Below are positions 26,289 through 35,398 of a stretch of 64,000 nucleotides of DNA, piece after piece. This DNA is from Anaerotignum lactatifermentans. GTDB lineage: Bacteria; Bacillota; Clostridia; Lachnospirales; Anaerotignaceae. The stretch is taken from assembly GCF_016902535.1 (NCBI RefSeq), contig NZ_JACSNY010000008.1:1-64000 (forward strand). The letters are read 5' to 3'. Within the stretch, counting starts at the first letter, position 1. Each line of letters starts with the position of its first letter. A program made the translations under genes and the position numbers. The notes under the pieces are model-generated. The model made no database searches. It was not told where the DNA came from and saw only the letters and a list, made by a program, of their open reading frames with translations.

Positions 26289-26552
26289 ATGGGACTGGGC
26301 AGGCAGGCGGCGGAAAAACTGGATCTGCCGCGGGAAGTGATGCTGGATCTGCCCCTGATCTCCTTGACGGGCAGAGAGGAAATGACCATAGAGAATCATA
26401 AAGGACTGACGGCTTACAGTCAGGAGCAAATCCGCATTGCCACCAGAGCCGGCAGCCTTTGTGTCAGCGGCGAGGGACTGCGGCTGAAGCGGCTGTCGGC
26501 GGAGTGCATTGTTATCGGCGGACAGCTGGAAAAATTGGAATTTTTGCGTTGA
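26289..26552 (+). CDS. yqfC: Sporulation protein YqfC
   Basis: An 87-residue YqfC family protein: LDLPREVMLDLPLISLTGREEMTIENHKG is the family signature region, and VCVSGEGL-like and IVIGGQLEKLEF segments form the C-terminal half. In B. subtilis yqfC and yqfD are transcribed by sigma-E in the mother cell. ATG follows AAGGGGG. The stop lies close to the yqfD start, indicating coupling. It begins the run yqfC-yqfD-phoH-pgpH-ybeY-cdd. Confidence 0.92.
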   Translation: MGLGRQAAEKLDLPREVMLDLPLISLTGREEMTIENHKGLTAYSQEQIRIATRAGSLCVSGEGLRLKRLSAECIVIGGQLEKLEFLR

Positions 26553-26556
26553 CGGG

Positions 26557-27798
26557 GTGAGGTTTTTGTTTCCTGCATTATGGTATTATTTCAGCGGATA
26601 TGTTATGATAAGGGTGTCCGGATTTTCCATGGAACGGTTTCTCAACATGGCGTCCTACCGGAATGTGTATTTCTGGGATGTGGACAGCAGAGGCACGGGT
26701 TTTACCATGAAAACCTCTCTGGCAGGACTGCGGGAGGCGGAGTACTGCGCCGCCAAAACGGGGTGTACGCTGGAGGTGCTGGCCCGTGGCGGTCTGCCGG
26801 CCCGATACCGGCGGTTTCGCAAAAGGGAGGCTCTTTGGGCAGGCGCGGTGTGTTTTGCCCTGGTGCTGTATGTGCTGTCCGGTTTTGTGTGGTCGCTGGA
26901 GATTGAGGGGAACGAACGGCTGGAGGAAGAAAGCCTGCGTTCCGCCTGCGCCCAGATGGGATTGTACCCTGGGGCATGGAAAAATAATGTGGATATGGAT
27001 GCGGTGACAGAGGGCCTGCTGGCCCAATTCCATGATCTGTCCTGGGTCAGTGTGGGCATGGATGGTACGAAGGCCACTGTCCGCCTGACAGAGACCATTG
27101 AAGCGCCGGAGGTTGTGGAAAAAGAGACCCCCAGTGATATTGTGGCGGCCAAGGATGGCCTGGTGCTGTCCATATCGGCGGAACGGGGCGTGCCTCTGGT
27201 AAAGGCCGGGGATGTGGTGAAGGCGGGTCAGGTACTGATTTCTTCCCAGATCACAGGCGAAACGGAGGGCGAGACCCCCTACGCGGCGCAGACGGCGGCA
27301 GCCGGCAGCGTAACGGCCAGAACATGGATGGAGTGGAGCATGGAGCTTCCTCTGTCCTACACGCAAAAGGAATATACAGGAGAGGAAAAGGTGGATCACA
27401 TACTCCTTTTGGGGGATGCGGCGGTGGATCTGATCCGTCCGTCGGCAGAGGAAAACTGCCATAAAGAAGTGATCTCGGAGGGGTATTTGTCCCTGGGAGA
27501 TGTCCGGTTTCCTGTGGGCTGGCGTAAGGTGCGCCTGCGCTATTACCGGGAAACGGAAAAAAGCCGGACCGTAGAAGAGGCGAAAACAGAACTGGAGTCC
27601 AGCCTGCGGCAGAAAGCGGAAGACTATCTGCGGGGACAGGGCGTTTTGGAAGATATGAATATACAGTATGAAATCTACGCGGACTGCGTCAGAGCCGTGG
27701 CGACGGCGGAAATGACGGAGGAAATCGCGGAAACGAAGGAGAAAGGGGCTGACGCCGGAAATGAGTCGAGTGGAGAAAACATTACAGCTGGAGAATGA
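26557..27798 (+). CDS. yqfD: Sporulation protein YqfD
   Basis: About 413 residues. One N-terminal amphipathic or membrane stretch (FSGYVMIRVSG) starts the family pattern, then a clear membrane helix at about residues 90-110 (WAGAVCFALVLYVLSGFVW), then a large extracytoplasmic part with the SLEIEGNERL motif resembling POTRA-like FtsQ domains, and a conserved KDGLVLSISAERGVPLVKAGDVVKAGQ beta-barrel-like segment. The GTG at 26557, 4 bases after yqfC, is my best guess; TTG at 26566 or ATG at 26605 are alternatives. It overlaps phoH by 38 bases. Needed for efficient sporulation in relatives. Confidence 0.88.
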   Translation: MRFLFPALWYYFSGYVMIRVSGFSMERFLNMASYRNVYFWDVDSRGTGFTMKTSLAGLREAEYCAAKTGCTLEVLARGGLPARYRRFRKREALWAGAVCFALVLYVLSGFVWSLEIEGNERLEEESLRSACAQMGLYPGAWKNNVDMDAVTEGLLAQFHDLSWVSVGMDGTKATVRLTETIEAPEVVEKETPSDIVAAKDGLVLSISAERGVPLVKAGDVVKAGQVLISSQITGETEGETPYAAQTAAAGSVTARTWMEWSMELPLSYTQKEYTGEEKVDHILLLGDAAVDLIRPSAEENCHKEVISEGYLSLGDVRFPVGWRKVRLRYYRETEKSRTVEEAKTELESSLRQKAEDYLRGQGVLEDMNIQYEIYADCVRAVATAEMTEEIAETKEKGADAGNESSGENITAGE

Positions 27799-28759
27799 GA
27801 TCATACTGCCTGTATTTGGGCAGTTTGACAGTAATATACGAAAAATAGAGAAAGAGTGTGCCGTGCAGATCGTCAACCGGGGCGATGATGTAAAGGTGAC
27901 CGGGGAGGAGCGGGACGTTCAGGCGGCCTGCAACGTACTCCAGTCCCTGGCGGCCTTGGTGCGCCGGGGAGAGGAGATTACAGAGCAGAATCTGGAATAC
28001 TTTATTTCCTCCGCGGCGGAAAGCGACCTGCGGGAGCTGGAAAAGGTCTATGATGACCTGATCTGTGTCACCGCCAACGGCAGACCTTTGAAGCCCAAAA
28101 CACTGGGCCAGAAAAAATATACGGATCTGATCCGGCAGAATACGATCGTCTTTGGCATCGGGCCGGCGGGTACCGGCAAGACCTATCTGGCCATGGCTAT
28201 GGCCATTACGGCCTTTAAAAATAACGAAGTCAACCGGATCATACTGACCCGTCCCGCCATTGAGGCCGGGGAAAAGCTGGGCTTTCTGCCGGGGGATTTG
28301 CAGCAGAAGGTAGACCCGTACCTGCGGCCGCTCTATGACGCGCTCTATGAGATCATGGGGGCGGAGACCTTCCTGAAAAATATGGAAAAGGGTCTCATTG
28401 AAGTGGCGCCTTTGGCCTATATGCGTGGGCGAACGCTGGACAATGCCTTTATCGTGCTGGACGAGGCCCAGAATACCACGCCGGAACAGATGAAAATGTT
28501 CCTGACCCGTATCGGCTACGGCTCCAAGGCGGTCATTACCGGGGACATCACCCAGATCGACCTGACGGAGGGGAAACGCTCCGGCCTTCTGGAAGCGACA
28601 AAGATCCTCAGCGGTATCGAGGGCATCGGCCTGATTACGCTGACCAATAAAGATGTGGTGCGCCATCCGCTGGTGCAGAAGATCATTCTGGCATACGAAA
28701 AGTTTGAGAACAGAAAGCGGAGTGAGTCGGATGGAAAGAAAGAGAAACGCTTCAGATAA
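27761..28759 (+). CDS. phoH: PhoH-like ATPase
   Basis: A 332-residue PhoH/YbeZ-type P-loop ATPase. An N-terminal KH-like segment (about 1-90) precedes Walker A GPAGTGKTYLA near residue 130, the FLPGDLQQK segment and Walker B FIVLDEAQNTT; GDITQIDL follows. It is thought to act with YbeY in rRNA maturation; the partner gene lies two genes downstream. The start overlaps yqfD and the stop overlaps pgpH by 29 bases, so translation is coupled. Confidence 0.94.
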   Translation: MSRVEKTLQLENEIILPVFGQFDSNIRKIEKECAVQIVNRGDDVKVTGEERDVQAACNVLQSLAALVRRGEEITEQNLEYFISSAAESDLRELEKVYDDLICVTANGRPLKPKTLGQKKYTDLIRQNTIVFGIGPAGTGKTYLAMAMAITAFKNNEVNRIILTRPAIEAGEKLGFLPGDLQQKVDPYLRPLYDALYEIMGAETFLKNMEKGLIEVAPLAYMRGRTLDNAFIVLDEAQNTTPEQMKMFLTRIGYGSKAVITGDITQIDLTEGKRSGLLEATKILSGIEGIGLITLTNKDVVRHPLVQKIILAYEKFENRKRSESDGKKEKRFR

Positions 28760-30878
28760 TAAAAGCACGGGGTACAGGGAACGGGCAAAAAGAACGATCA
28801 TGTTCTTTGTGGCCTTTTTGCTGACGGTGGTCTGCATTTCCACCAGTTCCGTGGAACAGAAGGAAACGGTGCAGGTGGGCTCGGTTGCCACAAAACGATA
28901 TGTGGCGCCGGAGGACGCTGTGGATACGGCGGCGACGGAACGGCTGCGGGAAGCGGCGGCTGACAGTGTGGGGCCTATTTATAAAACGGACAGCGCTGTG
29001 GCGGCCAGCAGTGTAGCGGCGGTGAAAGACCTGTTTGCGGAGCTGGATCGGGTACTGGACGGGCTGGAGGAAGGAGAAAGCTTTGCCTCTGCCGTAAGTG
29101 ATGCGTCTTTAAACCTGCCGGTGGTGCTGACGGGGGCCCAGCTGAGCGCCTATGAAACGCTGACAGACCAGCAGCGGGAGGAGTTTGCCGCTGACTGTGC
29201 CGCTTTTTTACAGCACGCTTATGATGAGGGGATTACGGCGGACGCCCTGGAAGAAGCAAAGGAAAATTTACAGGAAATGACGGTTCAGTCCCGGTGGAAC
29301 AAGGAATTAAAGGGCATGGCGGCTGTGGTGCTGGCGGCGGCTGCGGAACCCAATGTGGTGCTGGACGAGGACGCTATGGAAATCGCCAGAGAGCAGAAAC
29401 GGGCGGAAGTGGCCGATGTGCAGATCCGCAAGAACCAGAAGATCGTCGATGAGGGCGAGATCATTACCCAGGAGATCTATGACCGGCTGGTGGCGCTGAA
29501 TCTGGTGCGCAGCGGGGATATTCAGGGAAGTCTGGTGCCCCTTCTGGGAACACTGATTCTGACAGGCATGGTATTTCTGGCTTTTTATCTTTTCTTCCGG
29601 TGGGGCCGGGGAAAGACTGTGGTCTTAAAGCATAACGAGGCCAAAATGCTTTTTACCATGTATGTGATTATGGTGCTGCTGATCCGTGTCATGGCAACAT
29701 TAACCATGTTTACGGTGGTGCCGGCGGGGCTGTTCGCTATGCTGGTGAGCCTTTTGGTAGGCCGGCGGCTGGCCCTGTGGTTCAATGCCTTGTTCTGTAT
29801 TGTAGGATGCTTTATTTTTAACGGGGACGTGCAGTTTTTGATGTACGCCCTCATCAGCGGGACTTTTGCCGCGCTGTTCATACAGAAAACGGAAAAACGC
29901 AGTCAGCTGATCCCGGCGGCGCTGGGTATGGCGGCGGTGAATTTCTTTACGGCCTTCTCTCTGGGACTGTTTTTCGAGGAAGGCTATTCCGTGGAGCTGC
30001 TGCTTCACAGCGGTGTGGGCGCCGTGATCGGTCTGGTGTCGATTATCATTGCCGTGGGCAGTCTGCCCTTCTGGGAGAATATGTTTGAGGCCAACACGCC
30101 TTTGCGGCTGATGGAGCTGACCAACCCCAACAATGAATTGCTGCGGCGGCTTCTGATTGAAGCGCCGGGCACCTACCACCACAGTCTGATCGTGGCCAAT
30201 CTGGCGGAAACGGCAGTCTATGAGATCGGCGGGAATACGGCTCTGGCCCGGGCGGGGGCTTACTATCATGATGTGGGCAAGCTGCGCTATCCCATGTATT
30301 TCGGTGAAAACCAGACGGGGACCAATCCCCATGACGAGCTGGCGCCGGAAGAAAGCGCCAAAATCATTACGGGGCACACCAAAGGCGGGCTGGAACTGGC
30401 GGAAAAATACAAGATCCCGCCCATTGTGCGGGACATCATTGAGGAACACCATGGGAATTCTCTGGTAAAATTCTTTTATTTTAAGGCGCTGAAGCTCTAT
30501 GGCGCGGAAAATGTGAAGGAAGAGGATTACCGTTATCAGGGACGCATTCCTTCCAGCAGGGAATCTGCCGTGGTGATGTTGGCGGATACGGTAGAGGCGG
30601 CGGTACGCTCCATGCTGGGCAGCGGCAAGACACTGGAAGAAGCGGGAAACGCCATCCGCGGTCTCATGAAGGACAAGCTGGATGATGGACAGCTCAACCA
30701 CAGCGGTCTGGCCATTGACGAGCTGGAGACCATCCGGCTGGCATTTTTGAAGGTATTCCATGGGATGTACCACGAACGGGTGGCATACCCGGACAAAAAA
30801 GACATTCAGGCGGCTCAGAAAAAAGAGCCGGAAAAGGAAGAAAAGGAGGACACGGCAGAACATGACGGTACTCATTGA
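28731..30878 (+). CDS. pgpH: Cyclic-di-AMP phosphodiesterase PgpH (7TM-HD)
   Basis: A 715-residue membrane protein. One N-terminal helix (about 18-38), a large extracytoplasmic 7TMR-HDED domain (40-270), seven membrane helices (about 275-465) and a cytosolic HD domain. The HD metal site is visible as TYHHSLIVANLAE near residue 480 and AYYHDVGKLRYP, with IIEEHHGNS following. PgpH cleaves c-di-AMP, the second messenger controlling potassium and osmotic balance. ATG at 28731 lies inside phoH; ybeY starts before its stop. Confidence 0.94.
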   Translation: MERKRNASDNKSTGYRERAKRTIMFFVAFLLTVVCISTSSVEQKETVQVGSVATKRYVAPEDAVDTAATERLREAAADSVGPIYKTDSAVAASSVAAVKDLFAELDRVLDGLEEGESFASAVSDASLNLPVVLTGAQLSAYETLTDQQREEFAADCAAFLQHAYDEGITADALEEAKENLQEMTVQSRWNKELKGMAAVVLAAAAEPNVVLDEDAMEIAREQKRAEVADVQIRKNQKIVDEGEIITQEIYDRLVALNLVRSGDIQGSLVPLLGTLILTGMVFLAFYLFFRWGRGKTVVLKHNEAKMLFTMYVIMVLLIRVMATLTMFTVVPAGLFAMLVSLLVGRRLALWFNALFCIVGCFIFNGDVQFLMYALISGTFAALFIQKTEKRSQLIPAALGMAAVNFFTAFSLGLFFEEGYSVELLLHSGVGAVIGLVSIIIAVGSLPFWENMFEANTPLRLMELTNPNNELLRRLLIEAPGTYHHSLIVANLAETAVYEIGGNTALARAGAYYHDVGKLRYPMYFGENQTGTNPHDELAPEESAKIITGHTKGGLELAEKYKIPPIVRDIIEEHHGNSLVKFFYFKALKLYGAENVKEEDYRYQGRIPSSRESAVVMLADTVEAAVRSMLGSGKTLEEAGNAIRGLMKDKLDDGQLNHSGLAIDELETIRLAFLKVFHGMYHERVAYPDKKDIQAAQKKEPEKEEKEDTAEHDGTH

Positions 30879-31329
30879 TATACGGACGGAGGGCTTTCCG
30901 GCGGAGCTGGAGGCGGTCATAGAAAAGATCGCCGCCGACAGCCTGCGCTATGAGGCCTTCCCGGAGGAATGTGAGATCAGCGTGTCTATTGTGGATAACG
31001 CGGAGATCCATCAGATCAACAAACAGTTCCGGGGGATCGACCGGCCTACGGATGTGCTTAGCTTTCCTCAGCTGACTTTCGAGGAGGGAGAGCGGATGGA
31101 GCGCAACGAGGAAGGCGAAGTGGTGCTGGGAGACATTATCATTTCCCTGGAGCGGGCCAGAGAGCAGGCGGAGGAATACGGCCATTCCCTGAAACGGGAG
31201 ATTGCCTTCCTGACGGCCCACAGTATGCTCCATCTTCTGGGCTATGACCATATGACGCCGGAGGAGGAAAAAGAAATGTTCGCCAAACAGAAGGAAATAT
31301 TGGAATTGGCGGGTATCCCCAGAGTCTGA
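30862..31329 (+). CDS. ybeY: Endoribonuclease YbeY
   Basis: A 155-residue rRNA maturation endonuclease. The zinc motif is HSMLHLLGYDH, where the family's usual glycine in position 2 is serine; the three histidines are kept. Other conserved parts: NAEIHQINKQFRGIDRPTDVLSFP. YbeY acts in 16S rRNA 3'-end processing and ribosome quality control. The ATG at 30862 lies 17 bases inside pgpH, with AAGGAGG upstream. Confidence 0.95.
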   Translation: MTVLIDIRTEGFPAELEAVIEKIAADSLRYEAFPEECEISVSIVDNAEIHQINKQFRGIDRPTDVLSFPQLTFEEGERMERNEEGEVVLGDIIISLERAREQAEEYGHSLKREIAFLTAHSMLHLLGYDHMTPEEEKEMFAKQKEILELAGIPRV

Positions 31330-31347
31330 GGGAAAGGAAGTGTTTTT

Positions 31348-31740
31348 ATGGAGAATAAAGAATTGATCGCTATGGCGAAGGAAGTGATGCAGCGGGCTTA
31401 CGCTCCTTATTCCCATTTTCGGGTGGGCGCGGCGCTGCTGGCGAAGGACGGCCGGGTATTTCTGGGCTGTAATGTGGAAAACGCCTCCTTTGGGGCCACT
31501 ATCTGCGCCGAGCGGACGGCAGTGACCAAAGCTGTTTCCGAAGGCGTCCGGGAATTTGAGAAGATCGCCATTGTAGCCAGCAGCGGAGAATATGCCGCCC
31601 CCTGCGGCATTTGCCGACAGGTGCTTTATGAGTTTATGCCAGAGGGCAGTGTGGTTCTTTGGAGCAAGGATGAGGGCGAACTGGAAAGGCCTCTGCGGGA
31701 ACTGCTGCCTATGGGCTTTCGGGGCGAGGATATCAAGTAA
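31348..31740 (+). CDS. cdd: Cytidine deaminase
   Basis: A 130-residue zinc cytidine/deoxycytidine deaminase for pyrimidine salvage. Active-site motif CNVENASFGATICAERTA has the zinc cysteine and catalytic glutamate, and PCGICRQVL gives the other two zinc cysteines, i.e. the all-cysteine tetrameric class. GGAAAGGAAG precedes the ATG. It follows ybeY by 18 bases, as in many Firmicutes. Confidence 0.95.
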   Translation: MENKELIAMAKEVMQRAYAPYSHFRVGAALLAKDGRVFLGCNVENASFGATICAERTAVTKAVSEGVREFEKIAIVASSGEYAAPCGICRQVLYEFMPEGSVVLWSKDEGELERPLRELLPMGFRGEDIK

Positions 31741-31764
31741 GGAACGGGAAAAGGGGGAATCGCC

Positions 31765-32103
31765 TTGGAAGTAAAGGATCTCAAAGTATCTCTTTCGCCG
31801 GGAGAAGCGGCGGATACGGTAGAGCGTGCCCTGGAACAAAGCGTTTCCATGGTGCGTCTGGACGAATACTGTGTCCGGGCGGCAGATGGCGAGGTGGTCA
31901 TGCGCCTTTTTGAGAAATATTATATCCGCGCGGGCAATCGTGTGACGCTGACCCTGCTGGCCCATAATGTGGGCGGTGTGACCCATGTGCATCTGGCGGC
32001 GGGCGGCGGCGGAAACGGCGCTATTTTCCGTTTTGACTGGGGCGCGGGAGAGAATTTTGCGGAACTGGCGGAAAATGCTTTGCGTCAGTATATGTTGGAG
32101 TGA
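31765..32103 (+). CDS. DUF6054-like small protein
   Basis: A 112-residue soluble protein starting with TTG (AAAAGGGGG site). It has the features of the DUF6054 group as I remember it: a short helical N terminus (LSPGEAADTVERALEQS), then beta strands with a charged RLFEKYYIRAGNRVTLTLLAHN stretch and a glycine-rich GGGGNG loop. Family assignment is tentative and function is unknown. It lies between cdd and the uracil-DNA glycosylase gene in what appears to be one operon. Confidence 0.65.
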   Translation: MEVKDLKVSLSPGEAADTVERALEQSVSMVRLDEYCVRAADGEVVMRLFEKYYIRAGNRVTLTLLAHNVGGVTHVHLAAGGGGNGAIFRFDWGAGENFAELAENALRQYMLE

Positions 32104-32109
32104 TGGTCT

Positions 32110-32673
32110 ATGGAAAAAAGCTGGGAAATACTGGAGGGCGCCTGTTACAGCTGCAAAAAGTGCAGGCTCAGCGAGATGCGTACCAATGTGGTCATTGGCA
32201 AGGGCAGCCGGACGGCGGATATTATGTTCATCGGCGAAGGGCCGGGCCAGCAGGAGGATTTGACGGGGATTCCCTTTGTGGGGCCCGCGGGCCAGCTGCT
32301 GGATAAAATGCTGGCGGCGGTGCATCTTTCTCTGGAGGAGGTCTATGTGGCCAATATCGTCAAATGCAGGCCGCCGGGCAACCGGGACCCTCATGACGAC
32401 GAAAAGGAGGCTTGTCTGAATTATCTCAGGTATCAGCTGGCCATGATCCGGCCCAAAATCATTGTCTGCCTGGGCAGGATCGCGGCGACCACCATCATTT
32501 CTCCGGATTTTAAAATCACGAAACAGCGGGGAGAATGGATCGAACGGAAGGGGTATTATATTACCGCTACCTACCACCCTTCGGCCCTGCTGCGGGACGA
32601 GACAAAAAAACGGCCGGCCTGGGAGGATATGCAGGCCATCCGGAAAAAATACGATGAATTAAAAGAACAGTAA
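32110..32673 (+). CDS. Uracil-DNA glycosylase, family 4 (iron-sulfur)
   Basis: A 187-residue base-excision repair enzyme removing uracil from DNA. Motif 1 is GEGPGQQEDLTG, motif 2 TYHPSALLR, and FVGPAGQLLDKML follows motif 1. Cysteines C15 and C18 (CKKC) with KCRPPGNR and the later EACLNY cysteine form the 4Fe-4S cluster typical of family 4. ATG follows the upstream stop by 6 bases. Confidence 0.92.
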   Translation: MEKSWEILEGACYSCKKCRLSEMRTNVVIGKGSRTADIMFIGEGPGQQEDLTGIPFVGPAGQLLDKMLAAVHLSLEEVYVANIVKCRPPGNRDPHDDEKEACLNYLRYQLAMIRPKIIVCLGRIAATTIISPDFKITKQRGEWIERKGYYITATYHPSALLRDETKKRPAWEDMQAIRKKYDELKEQ

Positions 32674-32686
32674 GGAGTGCAGAAGT

Positions 32687-33151
32687 ATGGACGCAAAAGG
32701 GATCGCGGCGTTAAAGGAACGCTTTGCCGGCGTGGAGGTCACCCCCAACGCCAAAACCATGGACGAGCTGGTGGAATACATCGAGACAAAATGGCAGGGC
32801 CAGCGGGTGAAGATCCGGGAAAGTGAGTATATCATCCACTATAAAAACGCCATGGAATTTATGAAACGGCTGGGGAAATCCACAGAAGGCGTGCAGGAGG
32901 AAATCCGCCGGTATATGCTGCCCAACCGTATCGCCATTGTGCTGGGCATGAAATCGGAGTACTTTACGGCAGAGGACGGCATGAAGTATTATCAGGCGCT
33001 GACACTGCTGAAAGGATTGACACAGGAGGATATCGCCACCAAAAACGATAGATGGCTCCAGTATATGCTGATGCTGGAAATGCAGGCGGAATGGGACGCC
33101 AGAGAGGCGGCCATGAAAGCGGCGGAGGAAGCCGAAGCGGAAGAAGTGTAA
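32687..33151 (+). CDS. Unknown protein, era operon
   Basis: A 154-residue predicted helical, cytosolic protein with no family I recognise. It has mixed helices throughout (KTMDELVEYIETKWQGQ, IIHYKNAMEFMKRLG, YYQALTLLKGLTQEDIATKND) and a C-terminal alanine/glutamate tail. AAGGAGTG precedes the ATG. It sits 13 bases after the uracil-DNA glycosylase gene and 21 bases before era, so it is cotranscribed with repair and ribosome-assembly genes. Confidence 0.6.
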   Translation: MDAKGIAALKERFAGVEVTPNAKTMDELVEYIETKWQGQRVKIRESEYIIHYKNAMEFMKRLGKSTEGVQEEIRRYMLPNRIAIVLGMKSEYFTAEDGMKYYQALTLLKGLTQEDIATKNDRWLQYMLMLEMQAEWDAREAAMKAAEEAEAEEV

Positions 33152-33172
33152 GAGAAGGAACAGGAGGAACCT

Positions 33173-34078
33173 ATGGGGAAATTTTATTCGGGCTTTGTAT
33201 CTCTGGTAGGCAGACCCAATGTGGGCAAGTCTACTCTCATGAACTGTTTGATCGGCGAGAAGATCGCCATTACATCCAGTAAGCCCCAAACCACCCGAAA
33301 CAAGATTACAAGCATACTGACAAAAGAGGATCTCCAGTGCGTATTTCTGGATACGCCGGGCATCCATAAACCCAGACATAAGCTGGGGGAATATATGGTC
33401 CGTTCCGCGGAAAATACTTTCAAGGAAGTGGATCTGGTGCTGTTTCTGGTAGAACCCACGGAGACTGTGGGGGAACTGGACAGATTTGTGATGGAAAAAT
33501 TGGAAAACGTGAAAACACCGGTAGTACTGGTCATCAATAAGATCGACACTGTAGCCGATAAGGAAACACTGCTGGGCATCATCGACACATACAGAAAACT
33601 CTATCCTTTTCAGGAGGTTGTGCCCATTTCCGCCGCCACAGGCAGCAATACGGAGGAGCTTTTGCGGGTGATCCGCCGCTTCCTGCCGGAAGGGCCGCAG
33701 TATTTCCCGGCGGATATGGTGACAGACCAGCCGGAAAGACAAATCGCTTCGGAGATCATCCGGGAAAAGGCACTGTATCTTTTGCAGGATGAGATCCCCC
33801 ACGGTATCGCCGTGGAGATCATGTCTATGAAAAAACGGCCAGATCAGGATATGGTGGATGTGCAGGCGCTCATTTACTGCGAGCGGGATTCTCATAAAGG
33901 CATTATCATCGGCAAAAACGGCGCTATGCTCAAAAAAATCGGTTCCTTTGCCCGCCGGGATATGGAACGTTTGTTAGGCTCCAGAATTTACCTCCAGATC
34001 TGGGTAAAGGTGAAAAAGGACTGGAGAGACAGCGATTTTCTGCTGAAAAATTTCGGCTACGACAAAAAGAACCTGTAA
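33173..34078 (+). CDS. era: GTPase Era
   Basis: A 301-residue ribosome-assembly GTPase. G1 is GRPNVGKST, G3 is DTPGIHKPRH, G4 is NKID, and the C-terminal KH domain has IIIGKNGAMLKKIG, followed by the usual WVKVKKDWRDSD ending. Era binds the 3' end of 16S rRNA and helps 30S maturation, in line with ybeY and rpsU nearby. ACAGGAGG precedes the ATG. Confidence 0.97.
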   Translation: MGKFYSGFVSLVGRPNVGKSTLMNCLIGEKIAITSSKPQTTRNKITSILTKEDLQCVFLDTPGIHKPRHKLGEYMVRSAENTFKEVDLVLFLVEPTETVGELDRFVMEKLENVKTPVVLVINKIDTVADKETLLGIIDTYRKLYPFQEVVPISAATGSNTEELLRVIRRFLPEGPQYFPADMVTDQPERQIASEIIREKALYLLQDEIPHGIAVEIMSMKKRPDQDMVDVQALIYCERDSHKGIIIGKNGAMLKKIGSFARRDMERLLGSRIYLQIWVKVKKDWRDSDFLLKNFGYDKKNL

Positions 34079-34149
34079 GCGGGGAAGGATTTTCCTACAT
34101 GGTTTTTTTCTTTGTGCCATACCCTAAGGACAGAAAGGGGATGGCAAGA

Positions 34150-34296
34150 ATGGAGAAAAAACAGGATCAGCTTTGGCAGAATTTCCGCCGGACAGGACAG
34201 GTAGGAGATTATCTGCGCTACTGCGGCGCGAAAAAAGAGGAGCATAATCCCAGAGAGCGGATCATGGACAGCTCCCGATACAAACGGTTTTACTGA
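34150..34296 (+). CDS. YqzL-like small protein
   Basis: A 48-residue protein between era and recO. Size, position and the LWQNFRRTGQVGDYLRYC pattern match the YqzL family of B. subtilis (about 47 residues, same place). ATG at 34150 lies 9 bases from AAAGGGG; an ATG nine bases earlier abuts that site. Function unknown. Confidence 0.7.
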   Translation: MEKKQDQLWQNFRRTGQVGDYLRYCGAKKEEHNPRERIMDSSRYKRFY

Positions 34297-34307
34297 AAGG
34301 ACAGGCT

Positions 34308-35030
34308 ATGAGCGTAAGAAAGATCAGAGGCATCGTCATACGGGAGCAGGTCAGCGGCGAAAGCGGAAAACAGCTGGTGGTGCTGGCAAAAGGCGCGGGA
34401 AAACTGCGCCTTTCGGCTCGTGGGGCCAAAAACGCCAAAAGCAAGCTGTTGGCGGGGACACAGCTGTTTGCCTACTGTGATTTTACCCTCTTTGAGGGAA
34501 AAGGATTCCTCTCTGTGACCCAGGCGGATCTTCTGGAAAGCTTTTACGGCCTGCGGACCGATGTGGAGGTCCTTTCCGAAGCGGTATATCTGGCGGAGCT
34601 GGTGGAGAAAACCTGTCCCGAGGGCATGGAGCAGGACGATATTCTGCTGCTGCTGCTGTATACCCTCCAATGGATGGCGAAGGGCTACATACCGCCCAGA
34701 CTGGCGGGACGGATTTTTGAAATTAAATATTTGCTGATGTCGGGACTGTTTGCCGGGGCGGAGTGCGCCGTCTGCCAGCGGGAGGAGGAGCCGATGTATT
34801 TCAGCAGCCGGGAGGGCGCGTTTCTCTGCGGCAGGCATAAAGACGAGAACAGCGTAATGCTGCTGCCGGCGGTACAGGAGGCTATTTTCCATGTACTGTC
34901 CAAAGAGGGGCAGAAGATTTTCGCTTTCCGACTTTCGGAAGAAGCGCTGAACCAGCTGGATGGCATCATGGAGCAGTATCTGCGTGTCCATGTGGGTGTA
35001 TCGTTAAAAAGCAGGCATTTTCTGGATTAG
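34308..35030 (+). CDS. recO: DNA repair protein RecO
   Basis: A 240-residue RecO, which loads RecA on single-strand gaps with RecF/RecR. The N-terminal OB fold starts RKIRGIVIREQ and continues with GKLRLSARGAKNAKSKLLAGTQLF; the C-terminal helical domain has a zinc knuckle (CAVCQREE ... FLCGRH). Start ATG follows GAAAGGAC. It ends the era operon; the next transcript begins at the T-box promoter. Confidence 0.94.
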   Translation: MSVRKIRGIVIREQVSGESGKQLVVLAKGAGKLRLSARGAKNAKSKLLAGTQLFAYCDFTLFEGKGFLSVTQADLLESFYGLRTDVEVLSEAVYLAELVEKTCPEGMEQDDILLLLLYTLQWMAKGYIPPRLAGRIFEIKYLLMSGLFAGAECAVCQREEEPMYFSSREGAFLCGRHKDENSVMLLPAVQEAIFHVLSKEGQKIFAFRLSEEALNQLDGIMEQYLRVHVGVSLKSRHFLD

Positions 35031-35089
35031 GAAAGGAAAAGTGTTCTTCTGAGAGAGAAAAATGTTTTTGGGAAAATACAAAAATCCCC

Positions 35090-35118
35090 TTGACAACAAC
35101 GGGGGAACGTGTTAACAT
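35090..35118 (+). promoter_or_regulatory. Promoter of the glycine T-box/glyQS transcript
   Basis: TTGACA (35090-35095) and TAACAT (35113-35118) with a 17-base spacer. Confidence 0.75.
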
Positions 35119-35124
35119 AAGTCA

Positions 35125-35351
35125 CAACTTAATCGCTGCGATGAAAAAGAGGAGTACCCGCAGGAATCTTTCAGAGAGCCGCCGGTTTGGTGTGAGGGGG
35201 CAGAGGAAAGCGGAGAATGGCACTTTGGAGCAGCATCTTTCACAAGAGCGGGTCTGCATAAACCAATGCAGATCAATGAGGGTGGAACCGCGGAAGACTG
35301 TATGGCCTTTCGTCCCTTGCTGTTACGGCGAGGGATGAAAAGGCTTTTTTT
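35125..35351 (+). promoter_or_regulatory. T-box riboswitch, glycine type
   Basis: A tRNA-sensing leader. The T-box sequence AGGGTGGAACCGCG is at 35279-35292. Stem I shows the AGTA loop-E strand near 35153 and the specifier loop GAATGGCAC, giving the glycine codon GGC at 35219-35221. The terminator (35304-35351) pairs GCCTTTCGTCCCT with AGGGATGAAAAGGC and ends in seven T. Uncharged tRNA-Gly should stabilise the antiterminator and switch on glyQS. Confidence 0.95.
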
Positions 35352-35398
35352 GTTCCTCGAGAAAGTTTAGATGCACTTTTTTGAAGGAGGTTTTTGCA

